This document shows, in pieces, positions 33,801 through 47,339 of a DNA stretch of 64,000 bases (positions within the stretch are counted from its first letter, which is position 1; the number at the start of each line of letters is the position of its first letter). Origin of the DNA: Prostheceraeus crozeri (lineage: Eukaryota > Platyhelminthes > Polycladida > Euryleptidae); NCBI GenBank assembly GCA_907163375.1, contig CAJQUW010009316.1:1-64000 (forward strand), read 5' to 3'. The position numbers and the translations under genes are program-made. The notes under the pieces are model-generated. The model ran no database searches. It was not told where the DNA came from and saw only the letters and a list, made by a program, of their open reading frames with translations.

Positions 33801-35600
33801 GAGTAATTTCCATCTGACGAATTTATCACTACGATAAAATGAGTTAAAGATATGTACTTTTCACTTTACGGGACTGCCTGCAATCTGACCGTTGAAGTTC
33901 GTGGATTCTCTGATAAGAACTGCTTCAGCAATGCGCATGCTTAGCCAATCACGCAAGCCAAAGAAAGACAGATATCTACATGCATGTCAATCTCTATCGC
34001 TTGCTGCCATTGCAAACAATGGCTACGATAGGATTATGTCCGCTCTAGATATACCCACACGCAAACAAATCGATCTCTGTACTTGGCACTCACAGGAAAT
34101 TAATTTACTGCGCTTAATAAGTTAATGAAAAGAGTATGTATCTCACTCCTAAACAGTGCATATATTATTGTCACGTATATCACACAGAACAATTCATCAT
34201 TTGATTCTTAAAGTAAGGAAATTCACATACTTGTTTGCTTTAGACATTCCTGCTACTATCAAAAAATTCTCTGAAGGTGAAGAGATGTTTATTCAAGACT
34301 ATCTAACTCTACAGAGAGATCAGCGCACTTCTGACTAATCACTCAACGACTGTGAAATCGGTAATCCATCGTATAATTGAATAGCAATGCAAAAGTAGCC
34401 TGCGAATAAGAAGGATTATCGAAGTGATTAGGCGTCGTGTGCAGAGTTTTCGGTGACTCCAACAGGTGCAAAGCAGTCAGCAGAAGTGCTGAGTGGTTGC
34501 TACACAGCAACATCATAAGACCTTCGCATGCTATTTTGTGGAATCCGTTTATGAGAAAAAATTGACTTCATTGGAAATTCAAGAAAATTATCAGGTAATT
34601 TGAATTTCGAAGCATAATTAGTTTATTTACGAAAAAATACTTCAATTAGTCATCAAGTCAAATTCTATCAACAGAAAACACTGGTTTGGCACTCCATCAT
34701 CAAGTTTAAGGTACACTTTCTATCCGAAAAAGCTTCTTTAACTGCATGTTTGCATATTACGCATGAGACTGCACATGTCGAAGCCGCTTCTAAAACATGC
34801 CTTGCATATGGAATATTTCATTCTGATATAGATACACGGCACGCATGCTAAAAATCATAGGGATATTTCGATATTTCAGAACGTGTCTTATATCTCCCAT
34901 GCATTATCGACTTTAGATAGACTGGCTTTCAGAATTTGTCAAGTTACTTTGTAGCTTTATGATCAATCCACCCTCACCAAACAGAAAATTCTATCTTTAG
35001 AAGAATAATCGCTTTATATTTTATTGACAGGATATTAATTACATGTTGGCCTACTTTGTTGCAAGGTGGCACACTCAACTGTTTTAGTAGTAGTAGCGTA
35101 TATATTGATAGGAATGATAATCACAAATACATTCAGACATGTTTTGAAATTACATGGGTTTTTTAACAACAGCAAACTGTAATTGAAATTTGTGTTGCTG
35201 CAAAAAATGTTATCTAATTGAATTTGATCAGATCTGGTAGATGAAGTAGCCGTTTTACTTTTCAGGCATTCTTAATATTTTCAAACAACTTAACAAATTC
35301 GTCAAAATTCAGAAGTGACTTGAAATTGAAAAATAAATTTTCAAACAGAAGAAACAATTATACCTGTATTCAAATTTTGAGCTTTTCAGCCGGTAACGTG
35401 AATGATAGCAGCACCATTCATTCATGAGTTAGTGCAACACAATTTTGCTCCTTCATATTTGCTTTTCAATATATTTCTGCGCCATGCCCACATAATCAGG
35501 TTTTTCGCGCTATGTTGTCCTGTCTCTGCTACTTTGTGAGATTATAGGCATCTCCGAATGCACAGCTCTCCATAAATATCGATTCTATTTCTCGCGGCCT
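33801..35600. other. Intergenic, nothing recognised
   Basis: AT-rich DNA with short open frames at 33892-34125 and 34156-34338 that show no domain, start context or splice signals worth calling. Confidence 0.45.
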
Positions 35601-35614
35601 GCTGAGTATAGGCA

Positions 35615-36296
35615 CAAGGGTGGATAATTCGCATTCGCACAGATGCGGATGCGAATTCCAAATTTCGTCATCTTGCGGATGCGGATCGAAGACTCGATGA
35701 ACTAGTTGAGTTATCCGAATTTTGTATTCTTAGCTAAATAAAATACTACAGCCTCAACTACAAGTCCGACAAATCCATCTACACTGCACCGGTCGGATCA
35801 AGTGAGACTGAGTTTTAACCAATTTATGTCCATATAAGTGCGATGCCGGCAGTGTATCGTACTAGCTAGCGAATAAGAGTTGTCATTTCGGCGTAATGAT
35901 AAGTCTACAAAGATCATTGAGGCATCGATAAGTGAGAGGTTTCAGGTACAATCAAAATAATCTACCGATGCAATCTTCTTGGCTTCTAGAATTTGAATAG
36001 GATTGAAACATTTTGAATGAGCCTACCGAAAATAATTGAGCTGAAAAAATAATAATTAAAATATGAGTACGTCAGGAGTAACCCAAATAAAGCACGATCT
36101 TTGAGACTTTTAATCATCCTTGTTCATTTACGAATAAACATTGAAACATTCATTTCATGAAAAAATCGTGTTACTGCAAGGAAATTAGGAGCGATAGATT
36201 ATATCGGATGTCATCGGATGTAGAGATTTATCGAATCATATCCGGATTACAAAACTAAATTACCGGATCGTACACGATTGATCCGGTTGGAACCCT
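35615..36296. mobile_element. Candidate hAT-like element rich in GCGGAT / ATCCGGAT words
   Basis: The left end reads CAAGGGTGGATAATTCGCAT with GATGCGGATGCGAATT nearby. The right end, inverted, reads CAGGGTTCCAACCGGATCAA with several ATCCGGAT/CATCCGAT words. The outer bases fit hAT ends and both sides carry GGAT arrays, but the termini match each other poorly and no 8-bp duplication is visible, so these may be parts of two elements. Confidence 0.4.
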
Positions 36297-36640
36297 GTGA
36301 AAATGCATGTTTACGTATAAAGCATTGAGAATGTAGACTTTAGTCTTTGGAAATATGCAACTTGAATGAAAAGTAAATAGGCTTGAATCCTATTAAAGGA
36401 CAATGTATATTTTTTCCAAGAAATGGGGAACTATAATTGTGCTAACAAATTATGGTTTTATGTGCTTAGTTACATACTTGCAAGCAAACAAAATACTCAT
36501 ATATTGGAAAGCAAATTGATCAAGACATCATTTACTAGGAAATAGAGCTTTCCAAGTTCTTGAAGTTTACAAAAAATCTCTTATGACATTTTGGCATCTA
36601 AATTCATTTTTTTTGAAAATATAATTTCTTTCATTTTAGA

Positions 36641-39600
36641 ATGCCTGCTTACGCTACCTTGCCGCGGCTTGCCCCGGAATCATCAGCTATTATGCTACGA
36701 GTGACTCATCCGCCTCCAACGCCACCGAGGCCTAGCCAAAGAACACTCCAACACATGCAAACACAAAGCGTTTACACTACTTATCCTCCCCCATTGCCTT
36801 TAGAAGTTCCCTTGCCAGACAAAATCAATCCATTGAAACCTCCTCATCCAGAGAGAAGAACTATTTCAATGGAAACCGCTAATGCTCACTGGCAAAACGA
36901 AAAACGGCGAGATATAATGGTGCGAAGGGACCATCATAGGTATCACAATGCTTGGTCACGATATTATTACGGGAATCTATCAGAAAAGGAATTATACAGG
37001 TACGTTCCATTGTGCCTACAACTGAACGGCGCTTCGTCAATTGTTACATAATATCAAAGATGCTTGAGAAACTGAACAACTCAGAATAAGTTTTTTGAAA
37101 AATGCTTCGTTTCAAGAATATTTTAATTTTACTGTGATGTGCTTCTTCTTCAATTTAATCCCATACAGTCTTTGAATTATTTTACGCAAAACATGCCTAA
37201 CATGTTGTTAAGTGTGCATCCTGCTTGACATAGTGGTACATTCTATTTTTTGCAGGTCAGTCTAAGTGTACACGTACATATGCAATTAAGAAAAATTCTA
37301 TTGATAATAAATGGGCAAGGTTTTATGAACATTTTGTTTTAGTAAGCTGTCGATATCCCTTCGAGATGAAAACTACCATCACTCGTATTTCTTTTGTATA
37401 CCTTCTTGACCAAACGAAGAGGGTGCGAGCTCGTTCCCATGGCACCGCGAACTTCAGTTCGATTTCCGGGTCAGCTAATTACGGTCGGAGAGTCAAGGGG
37501 GTTGGTGTCCATTATTGACTTGATTGTTGTTATTCTCTTTAGATATTGTTTTAGTAAGTTTTTACAGGGCTTTGGTTGAGGATAGCGATCAAGGAACTAA
37601 AAAAATGGGGAAGGTGAACTATAAATAAATGTATATAATCATATATCACATAATATTAGTATATCAGTTGCTAACTACAGGCAGTTCGGTATAGAGGTAC
37701 TAATAGTAATTGGAATCAAAGAACTAAGTTGCAGCCACCCATTCTAGCAAAAGAATGATTCTTATAATGAAATTTTTGTTTACATAGCTCTTAATTTAGT
37801 CTGTAAATACTAAGTCTACATGCCATTTACTCATGGTATGTGCATTGTAGGTATACATGCATATGAATCGTAAATGAATATCAATTCGACATTCAATTTG
37901 ACATCAATTAGGAATTTATTTCAACATTTGGATAATATCCATAAATCTTCATTGTTTGACATTGTGGCTCTATTATGATCTCGCCTTCATTGATTTTTAA
38001 GGGGAAACTATCGGATAATTCCCATAAATCATGCAATTTTTCATCAAATCATCAGCATCGTGCTATTCAACCTCTGTATCCGACTTATTATTTCCAATAA
38101 TTGAAAGTTCGGTGTGCTTTCATATTTGGCAAGCGCTAAGATAAAATGAAAGCAGATCCGATATGCAGTCAATCGGAATAACAGATAATAAAAAGCAAAT
38201 ACGATTGTGGTATACAGTGGACAATGATTCTGACTTCTAAATGATAGCATCAGTTATCAATCAGTCTAACATATGCCCTTTATTTAAGTCATTCATTTAA
38301 CCGTGTCTCAATCGGATGCAATAAGTAAACATAGATGTACGACCAGTCATTATTCTTCTTCGTCTTCATTTCTAGACGTTATATTCGGGAAGGATTGAAA
38401 CAACAAATGGAGCAGCAAGATGAAAGCAAAAGACTACAAATGAAAAATAAAGTCAGAGGTAAGCATTTATATATTTAATTAAAGTGATCAAGATCAAGCT
38501 CCGTAGAGCATTTACATAATACGTAAAGGAAATTCTTGTGGCCATTTCGTTATATACCGAGATCAAATTCTTTACATGCGTAGGTCAAGATTGGAAACAG
38601 GAGAGCATTCTATGACTAATTCAATTATGATTTTTTCTTAGTTTAGGTTCTTTTAGTGGAAGAAGAATGTAGTCGAAAAAAAATCACAAAGAAATCAGTT
38701 GAGTGAAGCAGCAAATGCTGCACCCAAAAGGATTTGAATCACCGGCATAGCGCCATCCTTCACTGAGATTGCGACCCATTAAATAACCTCAGTATCTCTT
38801 AAGATGGTGGGTCCACCAGCTCGTTGCGCCCAGAAAGTTACTACCTTCATCCGCCTCTGCACTAAACTTCTTGATGGTGATCTTTACGCGTTAAGCACTG
38901 ACTGAAATAAGAAATTTCATCATCGATGGAGCAACAAAGCCGCGGCATCCCACTTCAAAGGGCATTGCACATTTCCACCCTTGGTTCTGGATCCTTTTGG
39001 CAAGTTCTTCATATTTGGCACCTTTACTCTTATGGGCATCCTCAAAGTTCTCTTTCAAGGGAGCGTTAGTTCGCCCATAATCATTCTCTTCCCTATCGCG
39101 TCGAGGTACTTAAGAGTTATCTCTCCCCCAAGCTTTTCAAATTTGTCTAAAATCTGAAAAAATGAATCAACCATCACCAAACTTCTAGTACACGTACTTA
39201 AGCATATTTTCTACCTACATACAAAATTTTATGCAGATCAGACAAGTACATCTTGCATTAGAGGCGATGACGTGAAGTGTATCGATGTCAACAGCTTGAT
39301 CTGACTTCGTCTGTTCGACGCGTTATTGTAACTCATGTGTGCATTATTGTTCTCTCTCCCTCTTCGTCTCATCCACTGCCATTTGAAATCTTCCCACGAC
39401 CACTACTTTGCCACACCTTTTTTATATTAATGTGAGGGATGTGGCCCGATCATCATCGCTTCACTAGTTGTCGAGGAATGACTTTGTTGACCTCAAGTGC
39501 ATTCTGCTCAGAGATGAGGTCGCTAACAAGTCAGATCAAGCTGCCGACATCGCTGCACTTCAAGTTATCGCTCCAAATTCAAAAAGCACTAATCCGATTT

Positions 39601-42600
39601 GCCCAAAATTTGGTATGTGGTTACGAGAATATCCTCACTTCCCTGTGTTCAAAGTTTTGTGACGATTGATTTATTTCTACAGCTTTTAGACAAATTTGAA
39701 AACGTGGGGGGAGATAACCCAAAAGTACTCGGGTCAATATTTCAACACTAGATCATGTCGTTGATCATATGGATAATTCATCCTGCAGCTGTCTATCCCC
39801 TCGAACTTCCCATCTACACGGAACAGATGAGACACACGAGGAGACCTTTGTTTGATCACACGGCACAAAGTCAATTCCCACTACATACGTGGTGGATATC
39901 ATTGTATGCAGGATGACCGCTTGCAGGACCAGACCGTGCCGGTGCGTTTATCATCCTCTCTGCAGTGCCATTTGACAACCAGAGAGGATGTGACGAAGAT
40001 TGGCATGCATGCCACACAAGTGACACTGAGGGTACGTCCGGATTCCCCACCGTGTCAAGTCAGCAGGGTAGGTACATTGAAGTTTCCGCATCAACCGCCA
40101 ATAGCTCATTCTCCACCAATCGTTCCATAAGATCGTGCAATTTTCAACTTCCCAGGTGAGGCAACTTCTTGCTGCCCCTGTTGCACTGCCAGGGCAAGTC
40201 TCTTCTCTTCTTCCAAGGTTTGAACCTCAATCTCTCGTAACTTTCTTCACTGTTCACCTTCGCTCATTTTTGACCAAAATTGATCTCTCTTTTTCAATAC
40301 CAAAACATCTCCTGTCGTTTTGGACAACTCCCATGACCTCTGTTTATGCTTACAGTTGGTGGAAGACATGACTCCCGCAACAACCCCACTTTCAACTGAG
40401 GTGGATCTTCCCGGGAAGTAGTCAACATTATTGAAGCGCTTCTTGCTGATCTTTTATTCCTCCATAATAGATGTGACTGGTAATCGCAATCTGTTCCTGT
40501 GACCATACAAAGCAGAAGTGGTTAGCATCCGCCGAATACCAAGCCATTTCCGTATCACCGTACTCACCTTGGCTTCGATTATCTCCATTCTGGGAAGGGA
40601 GATCTCATACATCGATATAGGCCATGTAATCCTTGTAGGAACACGCCAAAGTGCATCATCCAAACCTTGAATCGAATGAATCGAACTGGTGGAAATGCTC
40701 GGCTGATCTCCTCCATATAGGCCTACTTCAATACTGACGCTTGCACACCTTCGCGAAGGTCAGTCAATGGAAGCGCATACCATCTTCCAAAGCTTTCATT
40801 CATGTATCTCGAAAAGTTGGAATGCGCTCGCCTCCCAGATCCATAGGTACGCATGCCATCTTGCATTTCAGGAATGATAGTGACCTGTTCATCAGGTGAT
40901 GATAGCTAGTGATCTACTGTAAATAGAGAATGTATGAGAATCAAGTCTAAAAAAGGGTTTGGTGATTAAGAACTTCCTCGATCCAATCAAACTCCAAATT
41001 TGTCAATCACAATGCACATTTTGATACCGCTTGTCCTCCATGTGTCCATTCAGTCATTTTCAATAATTAAGCGGTCAAGCTCAACTTTCCGTCCACTACT
41101 CATTTTGCTCTTTTTGTCTTCCTACTGACTTCATATTAAAGTCTGATGTAAATGTCGTTTGAATAAATCACAACACGCGCATTTCAGATTCTGACTCCTT
41201 TACTTGTTCTTGTCGGGAATCCTTCACCTCGCTTTGAGCAACGACATTTCATTGCCTTGTGACAGATTTTTCCTCTCTACTCGCCTCATGAGTCTGTGTG
41301 GCTGCTGCGATAGTCGGCATAATGAGCTGTAGAATGAGTTGCTAAATTAAAAGCACGTGCATATGATACTACTGTAAATGCGGTAGATAGTAAGAAGATA
41401 AAGTCGATATCAGAGACAAGATGTATTTAAAATCAAAGTGATCTTCTAGGAATCTAGACCAATTCGAATTTCCATTCTGCTTAATTCGTTTAATCAATCA
41501 ATTAGCTTATGAAATCCTTTCAGCGACGTAAATTGACGTCAAAGGTGTATTTGTACATGTATCATTAATATACAGTAACTCATCGGTGGAGGGATATCTC
41601 AATGTCTGTCGGACCGTTGCTAATTGGGATGCTCAAATAAAACTGATGCAATTTGTATAATAGTTGGTTTTGCATGCTTCTGTGAACCACTAACTTGATG
41701 CGAATGCTGGTTGGCGTTATCTAGGTACTGTATGGCATTGGTTTTCTCGAGTTAGTACTGTACTTCCAGATATTCTCAATTTTATCACTGATTTAGTATT
41801 TCGTCAAAAATCAAAGTATTCGCTTAGTGCTCTCCTCCCTTTCTCCGTGACTGAAGTTGATGCTGTGTATCAGAGTGTTGCGACTGTGTACATATTTGAG
41901 CGACAATTCTGTGACTACATGCTTAGTCTAAATCACCAAGGAGTTGTCATCCTTTTTTTGTACATATTGCTACGATGTTCCTCCCATATCAAGCAATCCC
42001 ACATGCTTCTGAAAGCGTAAGCAACATTTCGTAATGTGCTATCTACAGTAATTATTCGAATGGTAGCCGCGCCTACTTCTAGGACCTAGGACTGCTATTC
42101 TCGACTGCGGCTGCTCTTTGAGAGCTGCTTCTATTAGAGGACGGCTACTTTTTGGAAGTCCAACATCCGATCCATGGCCATCTTCATGGTAACCGAAATT
42201 TTTGCAATGTTCATGTTCATATGATGTTTTGAAATGGTTAAGTTGATGAACGAACATTTAGGATTAACTTATTGATGTACATCAACAAAATTGAATATAT
42301 CTGTAGATCTAGTCGAATAGCACTCCTTACATAAAATCGGTAAGTAAAAAATCGGGTTCTGGTCGCAACCAGTTGACGACATTTCTGACACTTGCTGTAA
42401 TATAAATATAATCATTCTCCTGATTTTCTTAATTTTTGTATTTTAGCTAAGTGTAAAAATTTCAGACAGCGTCGTGCTTTGGAGTCTGCTTTTATCAGAA
42501 TCAATGAAAGCAAATGCATGAATGCTAATGACGGCTTCTTTCCGATGGATATATTGACTTCTGAACGCATTGTGAATTCCATTAAATCTCTCTATGTGAC

Positions 42601-45600
42601 CGCTCCAATCAGTCATTCATTCTAACCTGATATAAACAACACAGTTGGTTGTCTGAAACGTCGTGATTGTATTTTACTTTCCTATTAAATCGAATTTCGT
42701 GGATTGCGACTTTCTGATTCTGCTACGCGTACTTGTAGGCCCTAATACCACCACTCAGAGACAAAGATATGACGAGTTTTGCTTGCATAATGCGAGAGCT
42801 AGCTCTCACTGTTTTCAACCGGCAAACTATCTGCAAATTCATCTTCACAGTTTACCTGATTGAATATGATTCATGAAAATACTGATTTTTATCCAATCTT
42901 TCAAATCTTTTCAGAGAGTGAAATTGCAGTTGAAAGAGACAATAGCGATATCCAAAAGGATAGGAGATCTGTACATGATAAACACCAGTATCTCACTCAA
43001 TATCGGGATGCAAATAAAGAGGTGAGTAGCATGAAAAAAAATACAGCTTGAATTTGCATCGCTGAGCACTTTAAAGGGTTTCAATTTGTTTGGCGAATCA
43101 TCAACAAGTATTTTATATGACTTTGTGCCCTACAATGTAAATCGGTCAATACCAATCACATACGAAGGATGCATACCAAAATATTTTTTGGTATATTTCT
43201 GTATTCTCTTGGTATATATTTGTATGCTTTTCGTATGTTATTTCAAATGTGGTATGCTTTACATACTAAAACCATACCAGCACAATGTTAAAAGAAAGCA
43301 TAAATCATGTCCAAAGTATCTTGATTTAAGGCCTTTTGCTAATAAAGATCACACTAATGTTACTACTGTTCTGCAAGTAGTGAGATATGACATTCAAGAG
43401 TCATTCTTTCAATACTGAATTCGATTTTAATACACGTAAGTCTAAGGCATTTCATGAATAATCAATAAGATTTCAACCATTAACAATTATGCATTATGTA
43501 ATTTTGAAATTAAGCATATTATCAATCCGAAATAAAACACATTATAATTCATGAACGCAAAAATAGTCATGTTTGAGATATATAAGTCAACATGATTTCA
43601 CTAAAGATATCGTTTAAATGAAATGATGTTTATCAACTTGGGTCATAAAGTACAGTTAAATAAACGTCCTGTTAATGTTGCCAGACAAGTAGCATCGACC
43701 GCATAATCGTGGAGCAGAAAATTCACAATAAATCCAATGTACTCAAATATCACTCTATCAAACAAGAAATATTCACCACTTGTATTACCGAAATAAGTCA
43801 TTTGACAGTAGTATGTAAAACATACATTTTTTTGCTATGTGACTTAAAGCTGCACATACCAAATGGATACCAGAGGCATACGAATAAGATGAATTTCCAT
43901 CGGGTCTCGTATATAAAACATGCCAAGAATTCGTATTTCAGTGTAAAACAGCCAATCACAGATAGAATAGTTCGTATCTCTACATACCAATCACATACTA
44001 ATGTAAGTGAGATGTGGTATGAAAAACATACCAGATCTCTGTAGACATACCAGAATCTCGTATCAGATGTTAGTTTCAAATTGTATGTAATTTTGGTATA
44101 TGTTTGTATGTAATTTTCGTATCCATCGATTTACAGTGTAGAATGTCTTACAATAAATCTGACATATTATACCCATATCATTTTAAAGATATGGATTGAA
44201 TTATAATAAAGACACATATCATAGTAGACTATCAAGCTATCTCAGATAAAGTTTCAATTGATTTATGTTTACCTCAAATTTTCCAAATACTAGGTCAGGA
44301 AATTTTCCTGAATATTACTTTAGCATCATGATTTGAAAGCATTTGAATACAGTTAGAAAATATTCATGCAGGTGTTCATGCACGCTGTGTTTTTTCACAA
44401 GGTTATTAACATGACTACACCCAATCAGCATGGGAAGTTTGAAGTCCTGTGCATTTTTACAATTATTTAGTATTTACAATTTTGACTACGTGTGCTAATC
44501 GCTGTTCAAATCTAGCAGCAGTGACTTAGATCGTGGCCTGAACGAATATCCTTTTTGTCAATTTTTTAAGTGATTGAATAATTGTGCGAGCTTACATGTA
44601 ATGAAGTGCAATCTATAAGCTCATTATGTTTGTAATGTACAAATGAAACAAAATGAGACAAAAGAAAGTCACGACGTTTTGGGTGACGATACAACCATTA
44701 TCAAGAGGAAAGAAGCTTCTGTAGAACAGGCCAACTGTAACAACTATTTCGGACATGAACGCTATTTACAAGCTTGTCTTAAGCATTTTTAGGATTTTGG
44801 CTTACCGGAAACAGACTTTGTTGTTGCTTTGCATTCAGTCAATTTTCTGTCCTTTCAATTTGATGATGATTGCATCATCAGCGTCCTACACATGTCGTGA
44901 CTATAGCTATCTTCATGTTTTTTCAACATATGGGCTTCTGATTCAGTGTGGTGCTTTCGAATGCACGCAACAAGAAAAAGATAAATTATGTATTCTGAAA
45001 TGATAGTGCAAAGTCTGCACTTTTAAATACTTTCCATTAATTTCAAAATACCAACAGTCATCGGTACATGCCTCACCTAAAGATAGTCCTACTGGCCTTT
45101 TCTAACAATGTCTTCCCTATTGTACTGTACAGATCTATACATATCAAACAAATTAATTAAATCAACATTGATGATGTTCATAGTACAACGGTTACGACAA
45201 GGAGTTCAGGTACATCATAGCTCCATTCTTACTTGTCATTGAACGTGTTTTCTGGATCTACCAGATATATCTTTGATTCAAAAAGTTGCCTCTTCATAAT
45301 TGAAAAGTAGAACAGAGACCAGCTTTGCAGCAAATGTTATAGAAAGACATAAGGACGCTATGGCGATGCAACTTGCGAGATCTATGTATATGAAGGCCAG
45401 ATCCTATTCAACTTATTTCGGTAGGCCTATGACCTATGCTAATAAAAGCTATCAACCCAAAAAGCATGAAAAACCCCTGTAACCGGTATGAAGTGAATTT
45501 CCTGCTTCATTCTTGATGTCTGCTTTTGATATTGTTCTTTTCATGTAGATAATGGAAATGAAACAAGAAAATCTGAGAACCTCAAAGAGAAACGTCGACA

Positions 45601-45659
45601 TCTATGATCGAGAACAATTGAAGTACAACCCAATCAATTGGAGCGGAACCTTGAAATAA
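36641..45659 (+). CDS. Four-exon gene, proline-rich N-terminus and charged helical body, function unknown
   Basis: Exons: 36641-36999, 38376-38458, 42915-43021, 45549-45659. Each border has AG or GT (donors GTACGT, GTAAGC, GTGAGT) and the phases (2, 1, 0) join into 219 residues plus TAA with no stop. Residues 1-75 are rich in Pro, Thr and Arg. About 76-205 are charged and helical (HWQNEKRRDIMVRRDHHRYH, LKQQMEQQDESKRLQMKNK), ending YDREQLKYNPINWSGTLK. The style recalls small ciliary or cytoskeletal proteins, but that is only an impression. AATAAA overlaps the stop codon (45655-45660). The first exon starts one base after an acceptor AG at 36639, so the ATG may follow a 5' untranslated exon or the protein may extend further upstream. 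Intron 2 houses a LINE relic and intron 3 a MITE. Confidence 0.7.
38740..40870 (-). mobile_element. Decayed LINE in intron 2 (reverse transcriptase C-terminal half)
   Basis: On the minus strand, broken frames give LWRVPTRITWPISMYEISLP and VIRKWLGIRRMLTTSALYG (about 40660-40510), then LPVTSIMEE, and finally KYEELAKRIQNQGWKCAMPF followed by EVGCRGFVAPSMMKFL (about 39030-38910). This order (WPL-YE-P, RKWLG, ALYG, LP-SS-EE, then VEVGCRGF) is recalled from non-LTR reverse transcriptase proteins of fish, lancelets and cnidarians. Stops are frequent and the N-terminal palm is not readable. Clade not resolved. Confidence 0.55.
40871..42040. other. Intron sequence, nothing recognised
   Basis: Part of intron 2 of the four-exon gene between the LINE relic and a pogo-type end. 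Confidence 0.45.
42046..42190 (+). mobile_element. Solitary pogo-type transposon end
   Basis: TA is followed by CAGTAATTATTCGAATGGTA and then a GGCTGC/GGACGGCTAC-rich stretch, as in one style of pogo/Tigger left end. No matching right end was found nearby. Confidence 0.35.
43133..44138. mobile_element. TA-flanked MITE with CATACC/GGTATG-rich ends, in intron 3
   Basis: The left end CAATGTAAATCGGTCAATAC and inverted right end CACTGTAAATCGATGGATAC lie between TA at 43131-43132 and 44139-44140. Both subterminal regions carry about ten CATACCA or TGGTATG/TATGTTTGGTAT words in both orientations. TA duplication points to the Tc1/mariner group. The open frames inside have no recognisable domain. Confidence 0.72.
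44665..44710 (-). repeat. Weak hammerhead-like PLE tail motif
   Basis: Minus strand CTTGATAATGGTTGTATCGT then CACCCAAAACGTCGTGAC. The layout recalls PLE terminal hammerheads but both core boxes are altered and no coding part is attached. Confidence 0.25.
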
Positions 45660-45660
45660 A

Positions 45661-47020
45661 GCCAAAAATTCGTCAGCGGTGTCTCACTGAACTTCATGTA
45701 TTTCAGCATAAGTGGCAAGATAAAATTTTGTAAATATATATTTGCAATTCACCATCACGTCTTCGACTCTTCTGTAATTTGCAGCCTGATCTGTTGCATA
45801 GAAAATTTCGGATTATATTTCACGAAAGTAGTAGAAACAATTATTTATTACCAAAAGAGCTTAAAATATTTTATATGAATTCAGCTCGACAATGAAATAC
45901 TTGGCCAAAGTTTCAAATGTGATGATTACAATCATGATGCTATGTTAGAGGGACTTCATTTTACGCAAGCCATTTTGGTCCAATATTTCTATAACCAAGT
46001 ACTGATTCACCCATCCCCCCACCTGAATTTTCGGCATCGTTCTCAAAACATTCATCCTTCAAGTCTAAATTCTTAATTGTGACGTTTTAATTTTTTACAC
46101 ATTCGTTCTGATCTGATCCATCGAAGAGCTCTAAGTTAATGGAATCCTATTTGATTAGTAGGTACTATTATTTTGATAAATAGGAAATAAAGGATGCTTC
46201 GCCATCTGAAAAGGAAACCATTGCGGAATTTTAGAACTTCCGTAGCAATTTAAACAGTCCTTGAATCATTCACAGATAGGCATGATTGCATAACTACTAT
46301 TTCTGATCATCAATCCTTTAATTACACATTATCCGGAAGTTCAAATCTGAAATATTCCAGCAATGCCACAATAATACCGCAAAAGTAATGCAAACATAGA
46401 AGTACATAAGCGGAGTGACAACCAATGTTTCTGAGAGGATCAAAATTCCTCTTTCGCTCGCTCAGGGACCGTATCCTCATCATCACCTTTTCGCTCACCC
46501 ATCGCTCAAAAATTGTCGACAAATTCCTCTCACTCGCTCATCACTCGAAGACCTAGGAAATTTATGGGCCTCTGTACAATTCTTTTGTTCTACAACCCGT
46601 TTTCATAATTCAATGTTTCAAGTCAAATTAATAAATTTTACGCGCAAAAGAGAAATTCATCATTTTATTTGAGTTAAAATTTGAAATATGCGATGAAGAC
46701 ATGAAGATGCCATCCATGTATTGTACTATAGTGAAAGTTCTATTGATGTCAGTACTTCAAATTACTCTTTTGACAACAAATCGAATACTTGAAAATGTTT
46801 CTGCATGAGTTTGTTTGATTTGATTGTGTTTCATTGTCCTTTTCATCATCTCTAATATTGTCATTTTTGATCTCATTTTCCATATTGTCACAGCTCTTAC
46901 TTTGACAGTTCAGGCACGTTCTTGCACATTGTATGCCATTTTACCTACACGAACACAGTGTCTTTGAACAATTTCTTCGGCACCAACATTGAATGATTTT
47001 GAGGATATCTGAAGGAGCTG
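45661..47020. other. Intergenic, nothing recognised
   Basis: AT-rich DNA downstream of the four-exon gene. Open frames here lack domains. Confidence 0.45.
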
Positions 47021-47039
47021 GTTCTCGGTATTTGGTCAG

Positions 47040-47240
47040 TGGAGCCAATTGCTACTTTTCCTCTTTCTATCCTCAACTGCGAATACGAGCTGGGCAAGAT
47101 CCTTTTTGATGACATCACACCATCTTGTGCGCGGAGCGCCTCGGGGCCGTCTCCATCGGCATCCAGCACCCCCATGATCAAAGGAGAAAACTGCTTCCGT
47201 CGCATGGCTAGCTATCGGGGAGGCGTCTCAGATGACCGAA
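47040..47240 (-). pseudogene. LINE-type C-terminal tail fragment
   Basis: On the minus strand one frame reads CRWRRPRGAPRTRWCDVIKK then DLAQL, like the (R)RGRPRTRWxDxIKKDL tail found at the end of many LINE polyproteins. It covers only some 60 codons and the adjoining parts are unreadable. Confidence 0.4.
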
Positions 47241-47279
47241 CCATCAACGGTCGACGTGGGTCCAATTAAGTTAACATGC

Positions 47280-47324
47280 AGGCCAGGCCGGCGTAATGAG
47301 TAGACGGTGGCGGTTACAACCCTG
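47280..47324 (-). repeat. Solitary hAT-like end
   Basis: Inverted, it reads CAGGGTTGTAACCGCCACCG followed by a GCCGGCCTGGCC stretch, the same style as the hAT-like end at 30275. No partner end or duplication was found. Confidence 0.4.
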
Positions 47325-47339
47325 GTACTGAATGATTTC

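Noticed and set aside
36999-37051. Read-through extension of exon 1 to a stop at 37051
   Set aside because: A good donor (GTACGT) sits at 37000 and joining to the next exon keeps a long helical protein; the extension looks intronic.
38710-38780. tRNA-like B-box (GATTCAAATCC, inverse strand)
   Set aside because: No matching A-box and no cloverleaf; the sequence lies at the edge of the LINE relic.
43709-44079. Open frames of 111 (+) and 93 (-) codons
   Set aside because: Lie inside the non-coding TA-flanked MITE and its repeated-word end; no domain.
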